From contig CAWKAZ010000009.1 of assembly GCA_963847715.1 (NCBI GenBank), forward strand, positions 478,084 through 542,083: a DNA stretch of 64,000 nt. Direction: 5' to 3'. The first letter of the stretch is position 1, and every line of letters begins with the position of its first letter. Source of the DNA: Acidiflorens sp963847715. Its GTDB lineage: Bacteria; Acidobacteriota; Terriglobia; Terriglobales; Acidobacteriaceae. This document shows, one piece after another, positions 19,082 to 27,057 of the stretch. A program made the translations under genes and the position numbers. The notes below the pieces were generated by a model. That model worked only from the letters and a program-made list of their open reading frames with translations. It ran no database searches and was not told where the DNA came from.

Positions 19082-20320
19082 ATGTCGATAAGCCGTCGCG
19101 AATTCATAGGCTCTGCCATCGCTGCATCGGCAGCCACCGGCCTGCATGCGGATGAAAAATCAAAAGGCGACACTTCGCCACCAGCGGCTCACTTTGGTTC
19201 TGGCAAGCGTCCGGTCATCATCTGTGCTCACAATGGCCTTAACTATCTCGACGATGCGTTCGCGTTCCTGAAGGGTGGGGGCGATACGCTGGATGCAGCA
19301 ATCCGCGTGGTAAAGGGCCCTGAAGACGATCCTAAAGACGATAGCGTCGGACTGGGAGGCATCCCGAACGAAGAGGGAGTTGTAGAGCTTGACGCGTGTT
19401 GCATGCACGGCCCGACGCGACGCGCCGGATCGGTTGGTGGCGTGCGGAACATCAAGAATGTTGCCTCGGTGGCAAAAGCTGTGATGGAGCACACAGGGCA
19501 CGTCATGCTGGTAGGCGAAGGCGCGGAACGATTCGCAGTCGCAATGGGTTTCCCACGGGAAAATCTTCTCACTGAACGGTCGCGCAAAATCTGGCTGCTC
19601 TGGAAGGAATATCACTCGACCGACGATTGGTGGGGTCCGGGAATTGCGGACCCACAGTGGAAGGCGCCAACTCTGCCGTCACATTCTGAGCGTTGGGAAG
19701 AACGTATTCACCGTCTCGCCCAGAGCGCCGCAAAGCTTGGGATCGAGCCCGAATTCCAGCGGGCCGCCCTCCGGCGCGTTCTGTCCCCGCCGACGGGCAC
19801 CATTCACTGTTCGACGTTGAACGACAAGGGAGAGATGTCTGGCGTCACAACCACGAGCGGTCTAGCCTTCAAGCTCCCAGGACGCTGCGGCGATTCGCCG
19901 ATCATTGGCGCGGGGTGCTACACAGATCAAGACGTGGGTTCGGCGGGCGCCACCGGCAGCGGGGAAGAGAACATCAAAGTCGCTGGAGCGCACACTATTG
20001 TGGAGAATATGCGGCGCGGCATGTCGCCGCTTGAGGCCGGCATGGATGCCCTCAAGCGTATCGCTCGCAACTACAACAACGACATGAGCAAACTTCAGTT
20101 CGTCGACATGAAGTATTACATCCTGCGCAAGGACGGCGCTTACGCTGGAGTCTGTCTCTGGGAGGGCTCGAAGCAGAGCCCACCCCAATTTTCCGTACAC
20201 GACGGCACAAGGCGCTCCGAGAATTCTGTACCGCTGTTCAAAGGAGTTTCGCACGAATTCCCACCGTTCCCGATCGAACTGCCTGAGGAGTTAAAGAAGG
20301 ACTCCGTCTACATGAAATAG
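19082..20320 (+). CDS. Tat-exported N4-glycosylasparaginase / isoaspartyl peptidase-like Ntn hydrolase
   Basis: ATG 19082 begins MSISRREFIGSAIAASAATG, a twin-arginine signal, which decides the start over the upstream GTG at 19043. The body aligns with glycosylasparaginases. GTIHCSTLNDKGEMSGVTTTSGLAFKLPGRCGDSPIIGAG contains the threonine expected to become the N-terminal nucleophile after self-cleavage (PTG/TIHCS), followed by GDSPIIGAG and ATGSGE. It would cleave the GlcNAc-Asn bond or beta-aspartyl peptides in the periplasm. Its proximity to the GH20 hexosaminidase fits N-glycan breakdown. Confidence 0.85.
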   Translation: MSISRREFIGSAIAASAATGLHADEKSKGDTSPPAAHFGSGKRPVIICAHNGLNYLDDAFAFLKGGGDTLDAAIRVVKGPEDDPKDDSVGLGGIPNEEGVVELDACCMHGPTRRAGSVGGVRNIKNVASVAKAVMEHTGHVMLVGEGAERFAVAMGFPRENLLTERSRKIWLLWKEYHSTDDWWGPGIADPQWKAPTLPSHSERWEERIHRLAQSAAKLGIEPEFQRAALRRVLSPPTGTIHCSTLNDKGEMSGVTTTSGLAFKLPGRCGDSPIIGAGCYTDQDVGSAGATGSGEENIKVAGAHTIVENMRRGMSPLEAGMDALKRIARNYNNDMSKLQFVDMKYYILRKDGAYAGVCLWEGSKQSPPQFSVHDGTRRSENSVPLFKGVSHEFPPFPIELPEELKKDSVYMK

Positions 20321-20454
20321 GTATATCGGGGAGTCGCGAAATAAGAAGGGCATCCGTCGAAAGGGAAAAATTCGCCCTCCCCTACGGGTGTACAATTGTC
20401 CTTGTAAGGACCGAAGCTTCACGGGACACTGCTTCCCGCGTTCGAGGCTCGAAA

Positions 20455-21495
20455 ATGAACGTTCACGTTAGTTACAAGGTCCACAAGACTCCCGACATCG
20501 AAAAAGAAATCAGCCACCAGATTGAGAAAGTTCGGAAGCGCATCCAGGTCTTCCGGCCTGATCTGGTCCATCTAAAGGCCGTAATCGAAGAGAGTTCGGC
20601 CCGTGAGGGAATCATCGTCTCGCTGAATCTGCGGCTCCCCTCGTGCCAATTGACCGCGCAGGAAAAAGCCTCCAGTCCAACGTCGGCGATCAAGGCGGCA
20701 TTTGATGAGCTCATTCAGCAGATTGGGCGACACAAGGAATTGCTGCGTTCCAGCCACAAATGGCGGCGCTGGCGCAGCGGTCCCCAGGAATCGCCGGAGC
20801 CTGGCGTTCCATTTGAACAGACGATGGCGGCCGTCATGCCACCAACAATTTCCGCGGATGATATTGGCTCCTACGTGGATGCGAATCTGGGCCGGCTTGA
20901 GCGTTTCGTCGATCGCGAGCTGCATTTCCGCCGCACCAACGAGGAGATTCCGGAGGACGGCCTTTCCACCTCCGAAGTTGTGAATGAGGTGATTGCCCGC
21001 GCGCTAGGTGATCATGATCGGCCGGAGAAGCTCACTCTCGAGCCATGGCTCTACCGACTCGCGCTGCAAGCTATGAACGAAATGACGAAGAGGTTAGAAG
21101 AGCTGGGGTCCTCGATCCACTTGGAAGACAGCCGCCGGCGCCAGAATGTAGAGGCGTCCGATGAACCGGGACTCCAGTACCATCAACCCGACGAAGGCTG
21201 GACGCGAGAGAGCACGATCCCGGATCGTCGTGTATCGACTCCGGAACAGGCAGCCTACTCCGACGAAGTGGTTGCCCTGGTGCAAGCTGCGCTTCGCGGC
21301 GCGAGCCGCACCGACCGTGAAGCTTTTCTACTGTACGGAATCGAGGGTTTCTCCCTCGGCGAAATCGCCGCCATCACCGGCCGGCATCCGGAGGCCGTGC
21401 GCGAGTCTGTACAACGCGCACGTGACTGCGTTCGCAACGCACCATCCATTGCAAGCGAGTTCCCTCATGAACTCTTAGTCAAAACTCGAACCTAA
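20455..21495 (+). CDS. HPF/RaiA ribosome-hibernation domain fused to an ECF-sigma-like module
   Basis: This 346-residue protein has two recognisable parts. Residues 1-104 resemble a short HPF/YfiA (S30AE) domain: basic helix EKVRKRIQVFRPDLVHLKAVIE, strand GIIVSLNLRLPSCQLTAQE, and the C-terminal helix AIKAAFDELIQQIGRHKELLR, which mirrors the HPF helix ending HKDKLKQ. After a charged linker, residues 140-215 look like sigma region 2 (STSEVVNEVIARAL then EPWLYRLALQAMNEM). Residues 268-328 look like sigma region 4 with a helix-turn-helix (GFSLGEIAAITGRHPEAVRESVQRAR). Ribosome binding by the first part and promoter or RNA-polymerase binding by the second are inferred. It is probably co-transcribed with the eRF1-like gene 40 bases downstream. 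Confidence 0.8.
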   Translation: MNVHVSYKVHKTPDIEKEISHQIEKVRKRIQVFRPDLVHLKAVIEESSAREGIIVSLNLRLPSCQLTAQEKASSPTSAIKAAFDELIQQIGRHKELLRSSHKWRRWRSGPQESPEPGVPFEQTMAAVMPPTISADDIGSYVDANLGRLERFVDRELHFRRTNEEIPEDGLSTSEVVNEVIARALGDHDRPEKLTLEPWLYRLALQAMNEMTKRLEELGSSIHLEDSRRRQNVEASDEPGLQYHQPDEGWTRESTIPDRRVSTPEQAAYSDEVVALVQAALRGASRTDREAFLLYGIEGFSLGEIAAITGRHPEAVRESVQRARDCVRNAPSIASEFPHELLVKTRT

Positions 21496-21534
21496 CATCT
21501 CAATACCGCATCTCAAGTGCGAAGGAGAATCGAG

Positions 21535-22710
21535 ATGATGACACGCGACGAAATCCGCGAGTTAGCTTCATTCCAGACGGACGAAAACAAAGGGGGCTGC
21601 GCCCTGAGTTTCTATTTCCAACCCGATCCACCGCAGGATCGTTCTCACCGCCGCGAGGCAATTGTTGCGAAAGATGTCGTCAAGCAGGCGTTGAAGAGTG
21701 CCGCATCGGTTGGCAAGAATGGGTTTTTGCATGCGGATCTCGATCGCGTCCTCAACCTCGTGACCAATCTGCGTGGGTCATCGCGTGGAATGGCCGTGTT
21801 CGCCTGCTCGGCGCAGAATTTCTGGAAGGAATATGAATTACCTCCACTCCTCGGAGGCACGCACGTTTATCTGCAGTCTCAATTTCAGTTGAAGCCTTTG
21901 GCGGCCATGCTTGGAGCCCAACCGAAGCTCTGCGTCGCGGTAGTTGATCGCCAACGCGCTCGTTTCTTCGACCTTCGATTGGACGACTTGCACGAGCGAG
22001 GGGCGATTGTTCACATGCTTTCGCGAAACGGTTCGAGCTATGGCTACAACGGCTACGAAGGGGGCCATGCCGAGCGCCGTGTCGCCGAAGAGGCACTACA
22101 ACACTTCAAGTCAGTGTCAGAGCGATTGAGAACAGATTTTGACAAGGGAATCTGGGAGCGGCTCATTGTCGGTTGCCAGGATGTCAATTGGGCCGAGTTC
22201 GAGTCTCACCTCCATCCTTACGTCAAAGAACGCCTGATTGGCAGATTCTCCGCGGATGTAGCCAGCGTTTCGAACGAACAAATTCGCGAGCACGCCTCTG
22301 GCGAGTTGCATGAGTGGATCACGGAGCGCGGCGCCAAGAAGGCGAGTGAGGCAATTGATTTTGCCAAAGGCAATGGCCGAGGTGTCAGCGGACTGCGACG
22401 CGTACTCTTGGCATTGGAGGAAGGAGAGGTTCAAGGCCTCTTCCTTTCTGAAAACTATTCGGCGCGAGCCGTTCACTGCCCCAACTGCGGTCACCTTGAT
22501 GCTCGTTTGGTGTCAACTTGCGTCGCTTGCGGACACGCCACTCGCGAACTCAACGACGTATGCGATGCGATTATCCCCATGGCGATCCGCCGGGACATTG
22601 AATTGTTCTATTTAAGGGATCATGCCGATCTGGATCGCGCCGGCAACATTGCCGCGCTCCTGCGCTTCCGCTCGGACAAGACCACGGGGCAAGTCGCGGC
22701 GGCATCGTAG
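21535..22710 (+). CDS. Bacterial eRF1/aRF1-like protein (baeRF type) with zinc ribbon and GGH loop
   Basis: ATG 21535 is preceded by GAAGGAGA at the right distance, so 391 residues are likely. The centre (KLCVAVVDRQRARFFDLRL to about residue 255) resembles eRF1 domain 2. The loop that reads GGQ in eRF1/aRF1 reads EGGHAERR here, at residues 176-178. The C-terminal part (SGLRRVLLALEEGEVQGLFLSE, then CPNCG at 315-319 and CVACG at 329-333) matches the L7Ae-like domain 3 and zinc minidomain of archaeal aRF1. Such bacterial eRF1-like proteins have been proposed to act in ribosome rescue or quality control. The partner HPF fusion directly upstream supports a ribosome-linked role. Peptide release is doubtful without the glutamine. 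Confidence 0.8.
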   Translation: MMTRDEIRELASFQTDENKGGCALSFYFQPDPPQDRSHRREAIVAKDVVKQALKSAASVGKNGFLHADLDRVLNLVTNLRGSSRGMAVFACSAQNFWKEYELPPLLGGTHVYLQSQFQLKPLAAMLGAQPKLCVAVVDRQRARFFDLRLDDLHERGAIVHMLSRNGSSYGYNGYEGGHAERRVAEEALQHFKSVSERLRTDFDKGIWERLIVGCQDVNWAEFESHLHPYVKERLIGRFSADVASVSNEQIREHASGELHEWITERGAKKASEAIDFAKGNGRGVSGLRRVLLALEEGEVQGLFLSENYSARAVHCPNCGHLDARLVSTCVACGHATRELNDVCDAIIPMAIRRDIELFYLRDHADLDRAGNIAALLRFRSDKTTGQVAAAS

Positions 22711-22712
22711 AG

Positions 22713-22835
22713 CAAGTCGGAAGTCAAAGATAAGATCGAAGACGTAAAACCTATTAGATCGCGAAGAATGGTCGCATGGTCAATAGTCTGACTTTTTGAA
22801 TCTGACTTCTGATTTCTTTTCATTTCTGAGCGACA
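22713..22835. repeat. Inverted element of degenerate short words between eRF1-like and MBL genes
   Basis: The left arm (22713-22745) is built of words such as AAGTCGG, AAGTCAA, AGATAAG, ATCGAAG. The right arm (22785-22835) repeats the complementary words TCTGACTT, TCTGACTT, CTGATTTC. GTCGGAAGTCAAAGAT pairs with AATCTGACTTCTGAT allowing one gap. It begins 2 bases after a stop codon and ends 10 bases before the next ATG. Confidence 0.5.
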
Positions 22836-22845
22836 ATTAGAGGGC

Positions 22846-23481
22846 ATGATCCACAAGATCCTTCCCGTCGGCCCGCTGCAGTGCAACTGCTCGATCATCG
22901 GCGATGAGACCACGCATGAAGCTATGGTCATCGACCCGGGCGATGACATTGATGACGTTCTGGCTATCATCCGCGAGCACAAACTGCAAGTGAAACAGAT
23001 CGTCATTACCCATGCTCACATCGACCATGTTGGCGGGGCAATGAAGCTGCGTGCGCGAACCGGAGCGCCGATCCTGCTCAATCAGAACGATTACGATCTG
23101 CTGAAGATGCTCGACGTGCAGGCCTCGTGGCTGGGCATGGTCGCACCCGGTGCAGTCAAGATTGAAGCCAGCGTCGCAGATGGCGATTCGCTACAGGCCG
23201 GCAACTTGAAGGCGAATGTTCTTCATACTCCCGGACACACCGAAGGCAGCGTGTGCCTCTATTTTCCAGCGGAGAAGTTACTCATTGCGGGCGATACGTT
23301 GTTCGCAGGCAGTATAGGCCGCACCGATCTTCCCGGAGGGTCGTTCGAGAAGATTATGAACTCCCTCCACGACCGCGTACTGACCTTGCCCGATGAGACG
23401 GCCGTAGTTCCGGGACACGGCCCAATGACGACGATTGGAGAGGAAAGGGAAGAGAACCCATTTTTGAAGAACAGATCATAG
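22846..23481 (+). CDS. Metallo-beta-lactamase-fold hydrolase, glyoxalase II-like
   Basis: This 211-residue protein has the MBL metal motif THAHIDH at about residue 56, plus HTPGHTEGS, IAGDTLF and VVPGHGPMT. This is the set of the short cytoplasmic glyoxalase II-like hydrolases that act on thioesters such as S-lactoyl thiols. In an organism carrying a bacillithiol reductase gene (44.2 kb) a bacillithiol thioester is a plausible substrate, but that is inference. Confidence 0.88.
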   Translation: MIHKILPVGPLQCNCSIIGDETTHEAMVIDPGDDIDDVLAIIREHKLQVKQIVITHAHIDHVGGAMKLRARTGAPILLNQNDYDLLKMLDVQASWLGMVAPGAVKIEASVADGDSLQAGNLKANVLHTPGHTEGSVCLYFPAEKLLIAGDTLFAGSIGRTDLPGGSFEKIMNSLHDRVLTLPDETAVVPGHGPMTTIGEEREENPFLKNRS

Positions 23482-23545
23482 GTCGCAAGTGTCAGGCCTC
23501 AGCAAGAAAGCATTTCCTGAGACCTGAACCCTTGGACGTGAAACC
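23481..23545. repeat. Inverted element of degenerate 7-base words filling a convergent gap
   Basis: The element fills the whole gap between the MBL stop and the secG stop. The right arm reads in 7-mers: CCTGAGA, CCTGAAC, CCTTGGA, CGTGAAA, CC. The left arm (GGTCGCAAGTGTCAGGCCTCAGC) is its imperfect inverse. It could act as a transcription barrier between convergent genes, though it lacks U-tracts. Confidence 0.55.
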
Positions 23546-23896
23546 TTATTTCTGGGTTGGCGCCTGATTCTGGGGGACCGTTGGCGGCGCTGACGGCACT
23601 GGTGTTGCTGGCTGCGACTTCGTTTGCGATGGCTTCACGCCCGAAAGGACAGATGTCGGTCCTGTCTTTCTTGCGGCGAAAATCGACAACGTGATGGAGG
23701 TGACCATGAAGATAACCGCCGACCACGTCGTTGCGCGGGAAAGAGCAGAAGCTGCGCCGCGTGGACCGAAGGCCGTCTGGCTGCCTTGTCCACCGAACGC
23801 TGCAGCCAAATCGCCGCTCTTCCCGCTTTGCAGCAACACGACAGCGATCAGAAACAGGCAGACGATTACGTGTATCACCGTGATCAAAATTGTCAT
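23546..23896 (-). CDS. secG: Preprotein translocase subunit SecG
   Basis: This 116-residue protein starts MTILITVIHVIVCLFLIAVVLLQ (first helix), then has GSQTAFGPRGAASALSRATTW and a second helix VIFMVTSITLSIFAARK, the SecG signature layout. The tail is proline/glutamine rich. Start ATG 23896 is chosen by homology; a longer open frame runs upstream through the tRNA region. It lies downstream of tRNA-Leu(GAG) on the same strand. The tRNA-Leu(GAG) gene leuU is also beside secG in E. coli. Confidence 0.93.
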   Translation of the reverse strand: MTILITVIHVIVCLFLIAVVLLQSGKSGDLAAAFGGQGSQTAFGPRGAASALSRATTWSAVIFMVTSITLSIFAARKTGPTSVLSGVKPSQTKSQPATPVPSAPPTVPQNQAPTQK

Positions 23897-23969
23897 GAAA
23901 ACAAAACTCCGTTCGGGCCGCTCCCCCGTTCGTCCTGGGAGTCCGCCCTTGTACCATCCTTGAAATTTT

Positions 23970-24054
23970 TGGTGCGGAAGGGGGGATTTGAACCCCCACG
24001 CCTTTCGGCGCCACCCCCTCAAGATGGTGTGTCTGCCAGTTCCACCACTTCCGC
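23970..24054 (-). tRNA. tRNA-Leu (anticodon GAG), CCA encoded
   Basis: Reading the minus strand, GCGGAAG at 24054 pairs with CTTCCGC. The anticodon arm is CCATC-TTGAGGG-GGTGG, giving anticodon GAG. A long variable arm (GTGGCGCC GAAA GGCG) marks a class II tRNA-Leu. The T arm GGGGG-TTCAAAT-CCCCC and an encoded CCA (23970-23972) complete it. Confidence 0.96.
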
Positions 24055-24268
24055 TTTGAAATCAATCCGTTGCAGACTGTTTGAGGGATCTTAAGCCCGC
24101 CTGGCGCCCGCCAGAACTCCTATGAGAAATCCGCTATTGGCCGCCGTTATCTTTTATACACGGTCAAACCGGGGCGTTCAAGTTCGGTCGAGTTTCCGCT
24201 CACTCCTCGATTTGCTGTGGGGGCGCGATGTGTTTATGGTAAGAGCGCCTGTTCGCACAAACTCATCT

Positions 24269-25594
24269 ATGAATGCTCGGGTCTTCTTCTGGTCTCTCAC
24301 CTCCGCTCTCGCGGGTTTCCTGTTTGGTTTTGACACAGTTGTTATCTCGGGCGCGGAGAAGACGATCCAATCGCTCTGGGGATTGAGTCCCGAGGTTCAC
24401 GGCATCGCCATGGCGTCCGCTCTGTACGGCACCGTGGTTGGTTCCCTGATTGGCGGATGGCCTGCGGACCGTTTCGGGCGCAAAGCCACGCTGCTCTGGA
24501 TCGGCGTACTTTACTTTGTCGGCGCGGTTGGCTCAGCTCTGGCGGCGAATGTTGGCATCTTCATCGCGGCGCGCGTCATCGGTGGGCTGGGGATCGGCAT
24601 TTCTACTGTCGTTGCGCCTCTTTACATCTCGGAGATCGCGCCGCCCAAGTATCGCGGGCGCCTCGCCGGAATGTTTCAATTCAACATTGTGTTCGGCATC
24701 TTGGTGGCTTTCGTCTCGAACGCGCTGCTGGCCGGCATCGGAGAAAGTGCATGGCGCTGGATGTTGGGTGTTGCAGCGTTTCCATCTTTGCTCTACGCGG
24801 TATTCTGCTTCGGCCTTCCGGAAAGCCCGCGTTGGTTGTTGGGAAGAAAGGGCGATCGCGAAGGCGGCCTGAAAGTTCTGCAGCGCATCGAGCCGGAGGC
24901 CTCGAAACAGGAGATCGAATCCGAAGCGAACGAGATTACGGCCGCGACATCAGAACAGGGGTCTTCGGGGCGTTTCTGGACAGCCCGCTTGCGCAAGCCG
25001 ATTCTGCTCGCGATTCTCATTGCATTCTTCAATCAACTGTCGGGTGTCAATGCAATTCTCTATTTCGCGCCACGCATCTTTGAACTGACTGGACTGGGGG
25101 CCAAAGCTGCCTTGTTGCAGTCCATTGGCATCGGCGTCACCAACCTGATCTTTACTTTTGTGGGCTTGTGGTTGATTGACCGGCTCGGCCGTCGCACGCT
25201 TCTCTATATCGGTTCGTTCGGGTACATCGCTTCACTTGGAATGATCGCGTGGGCGTTCTTTACTGAGCACTACGCGATTGTGCCGGTATGCGTCTTCGCT
25301 TTTATCGGGTCGCACGCAATCGGTCAGGGCGCCGTCATTTGGGTCTTCATCTCTGAGATCTTCCCGAACCGTCAGCGCGCGGAAGGTCAGGCACTCGGCA
25401 GTTTCACGCATTGGATTTTCGCTGCCTTGCTCACCACCTTCTTCCCCAAGATGGTTTCCGCATTTCCTCCTGGCTACGTCTTCTCGTTCTTTACCAGCAT
25501 GATGGTGTTGCAGCTGATCTGGGTGAAAACGATGGTCCCAGAAACGAAAGGCGTTCCGCTCGAGCACATTCAGAAGCAACTAGGCATCGAATAG
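24269..25594 (+). CDS. MFS sugar porter (sugar/H+ symporter family)
   Basis: Twelve-helix sugar porter with the family signatures DRFGRKATLLW, PESPRWLLGRKGD, QLSGVNAILYFAPRIF, DRLGRRTLLYIG and PETKGVPLEHIQ. It probably imports a hexose or pentose. The start is uncertain: ATG 24269 (MNARVFFWSL) leads straight into helix 1, while ATG 24236 and 24122 give longer leaders. The PfkB-type kinase follows at once, suggesting uptake then phosphorylation of the same sugar. Confidence 0.9.
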   Translation: MNARVFFWSLTSALAGFLFGFDTVVISGAEKTIQSLWGLSPEVHGIAMASALYGTVVGSLIGGWPADRFGRKATLLWIGVLYFVGAVGSALAANVGIFIAARVIGGLGIGISTVVAPLYISEIAPPKYRGRLAGMFQFNIVFGILVAFVSNALLAGIGESAWRWMLGVAAFPSLLYAVFCFGLPESPRWLLGRKGDREGGLKVLQRIEPEASKQEIESEANEITAATSEQGSSGRFWTARLRKPILLAILIAFFNQLSGVNAILYFAPRIFELTGLGAKAALLQSIGIGVTNLIFTFVGLWLIDRLGRRTLLYIGSFGYIASLGMIAWAFFTEHYAIVPVCVFAFIGSHAIGQGAVIWVFISEIFPNRQRAEGQALGSFTHWIFAALLTTFFPKMVSAFPPGYVFSFFTSMMVLQLIWVKTMVPETKGVPLEHIQKQLGIE

Positions 25595-25615
25595 ATCGGC
25601 ATCGAATTGATCAGC

Positions 25616-26542
25616 ATGGACTTCCGGATCGTCGGCATCGGCGAAGTGCTTTGGGACCTGCTTCCCGCCGGTCCTCAACTGGGCGGAGCTCCCACAAACT
25701 TTGCCTATCACGCGCACGCGCTCGGAGCTCAAGCCAGCGTGATCACGCGCGTCGGGAATGATGGCTACGGCCACGAGATTCGTCGCCGCTTTCGCGAGAT
25801 AGAACTGCCTGAGTCGCTGGTGCAAGTCGATGACACGCATCCAACAGGAACGGCCACGGTCGAACTCTCCGGTAATGGTCTCGCCCGCTTCACGCTTCAG
25901 GAAGATGTGGCTTGGGACCATATTGCGCCGGTTCCCGAAGCCCATGCGGCTGCGAGTTCCGCGGACGGGATCTGTTTTGGCAGCTTGGCGCAACGCAACG
26001 AACTTTCGCGCGGCACCATCCGGAAACTGATCGCGGCAGCACCGGAGCATGCGCTTAAGGTATTCGACATCAATCTGCGACAGCATTTCTATTCGCGTCC
26101 CGTGGTCGAGGAATCTCTTCGACTGGCAAATGTGCTGAAGTTGAATGAAGACGAACTACCAGTCCTCGCAGCAATATTTGGGCTCGTAGGATCGGCAAAC
26201 ACGCGGACGGGAATGTCCGCGCCACACAAGCACCAGATCGAGCAACTTGCGCGCCGATTCGACCTGCGCGTCGTGGCGCTCACCCGCGGCGCCAATGGAA
26301 GTTTGCTTTATCAGGACGGGCGATGGTCGGACTTTCCGTCGCATCCAGTGCAGGTGGTGGACACGGTCGGTGCCGGCGACTCGTATACTGCCGCAATGGT
26401 TCTCGGGCTTCTTCATAAAATGGACTTGGACGAGATCAACCAGATAGCCAACGAAGTGGCGCGATACGTTTGCTCGCAGGCTGGCGCAACCCCGGCTTTG
26501 CCGACGGAATTCGCCAAGAGATTCGTGACCGCCAGAGCATGA
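25616..26542 (+). CDS. PfkB-family carbohydrate kinase, fructokinase-like
   Basis: About 308 residues. The N-terminal GIGEVLWDLLP and GGAPTNFAYHAHALG form the sugar-binding region. The C-terminal signature VVDTVGAGDSYTAAM holds the catalytic aspartate. This pattern is typical of fructokinases and related sugar kinases. ATG 25616 is preferred over the TTG at 25607. The stop overlaps the next ATG (ATGA). Confidence 0.88.
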   Translation: MDFRIVGIGEVLWDLLPAGPQLGGAPTNFAYHAHALGAQASVITRVGNDGYGHEIRRRFREIELPESLVQVDDTHPTGTATVELSGNGLARFTLQEDVAWDHIAPVPEAHAAASSADGICFGSLAQRNELSRGTIRKLIAAAPEHALKVFDINLRQHFYSRPVVEESLRLANVLKLNEDELPVLAAIFGLVGSANTRTGMSAPHKHQIEQLARRFDLRVVALTRGANGSLLYQDGRWSDFPSHPVQVVDTVGAGDSYTAAMVLGLLHKMDLDEINQIANEVARYVCSQAGATPALPTEFAKRFVTARA

Positions 26543-27000
26543 TGACAGTTACTGATCATTTCCGGATAACCACCTCGGCACTACGTCACTGGGCGGTGGC
26601 TCAGATGCAGGACTCGCTTGCGGTTGGCCTGTTGTGGATGATTGGCCTGTGGATCATCCGTGTTCCTTGGGCTCCGTTGTGGGCTTTGCTGGCGGCAGCG
26701 TTGCAGATCATTCCACATTTTGGGCCAGTTCTGGGATTGCTCGGCCCCGTGCTGGCGGCTGCTCTTCGCTGGCAGGACTGGGAGCATCCGTTGTACGTTC
26801 TCATCCTTTATGCAGTGATCGTCTTGGTGGATGGCTTTCTGTTGCAGCCATACATCATGCGCCGCGTGGCGCGGGTACCGATGTGGGCTTCGATTCTTGT
26901 GCCAATTGTCCTTGGATTTGTAATCCCATTCTGGGGATTTCTGCTTGCCCCTCCACTGTTGGCGGTGGTGTATGCGTACAAATCGAAACGAAGCAGCTAA
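26539..27000 (+). CDS. Short AI-2E/PerM-family membrane protein (C-terminal half only)
   Basis: 153 residues from ATG 26539, which overlaps the kinase stop by four bases. After DSLAVGLLWMIGLWIIRVPWAPLWALLAA come the family hallmarks IPHFGPVLGLLGPVL and VDGFLLQPYIMRR, then two more helices. Full-length members are about 350 residues with eight helices, so this is about the last half. The frame is intact and in a translationally coupled position, so it may be functional rather than a remnant. Confidence 0.72.
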   Translation: MMTVTDHFRITTSALRHWAVAQMQDSLAVGLLWMIGLWIIRVPWAPLWALLAAALQIIPHFGPVLGLLGPVLAAALRWQDWEHPLYVLILYAVIVLVDGFLLQPYIMRRVARVPMWASILVPIVLGFVIPFWGFLLAPPLLAVVYAYKSKRSS

Positions 27001-27057
27001 CTTGCGGTTTGCTCGCCTGTTATTCTAGGGACGATTCGGTACTCTCTTAAGGAGATC

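Noticed and set aside
24105..24120. CTGGCG-CC-CGCCAG inverted repeat upstream of tRNA-Leu
   Set aside because: Short loop and no function that can be argued; likely chance in GC-rich sequence.
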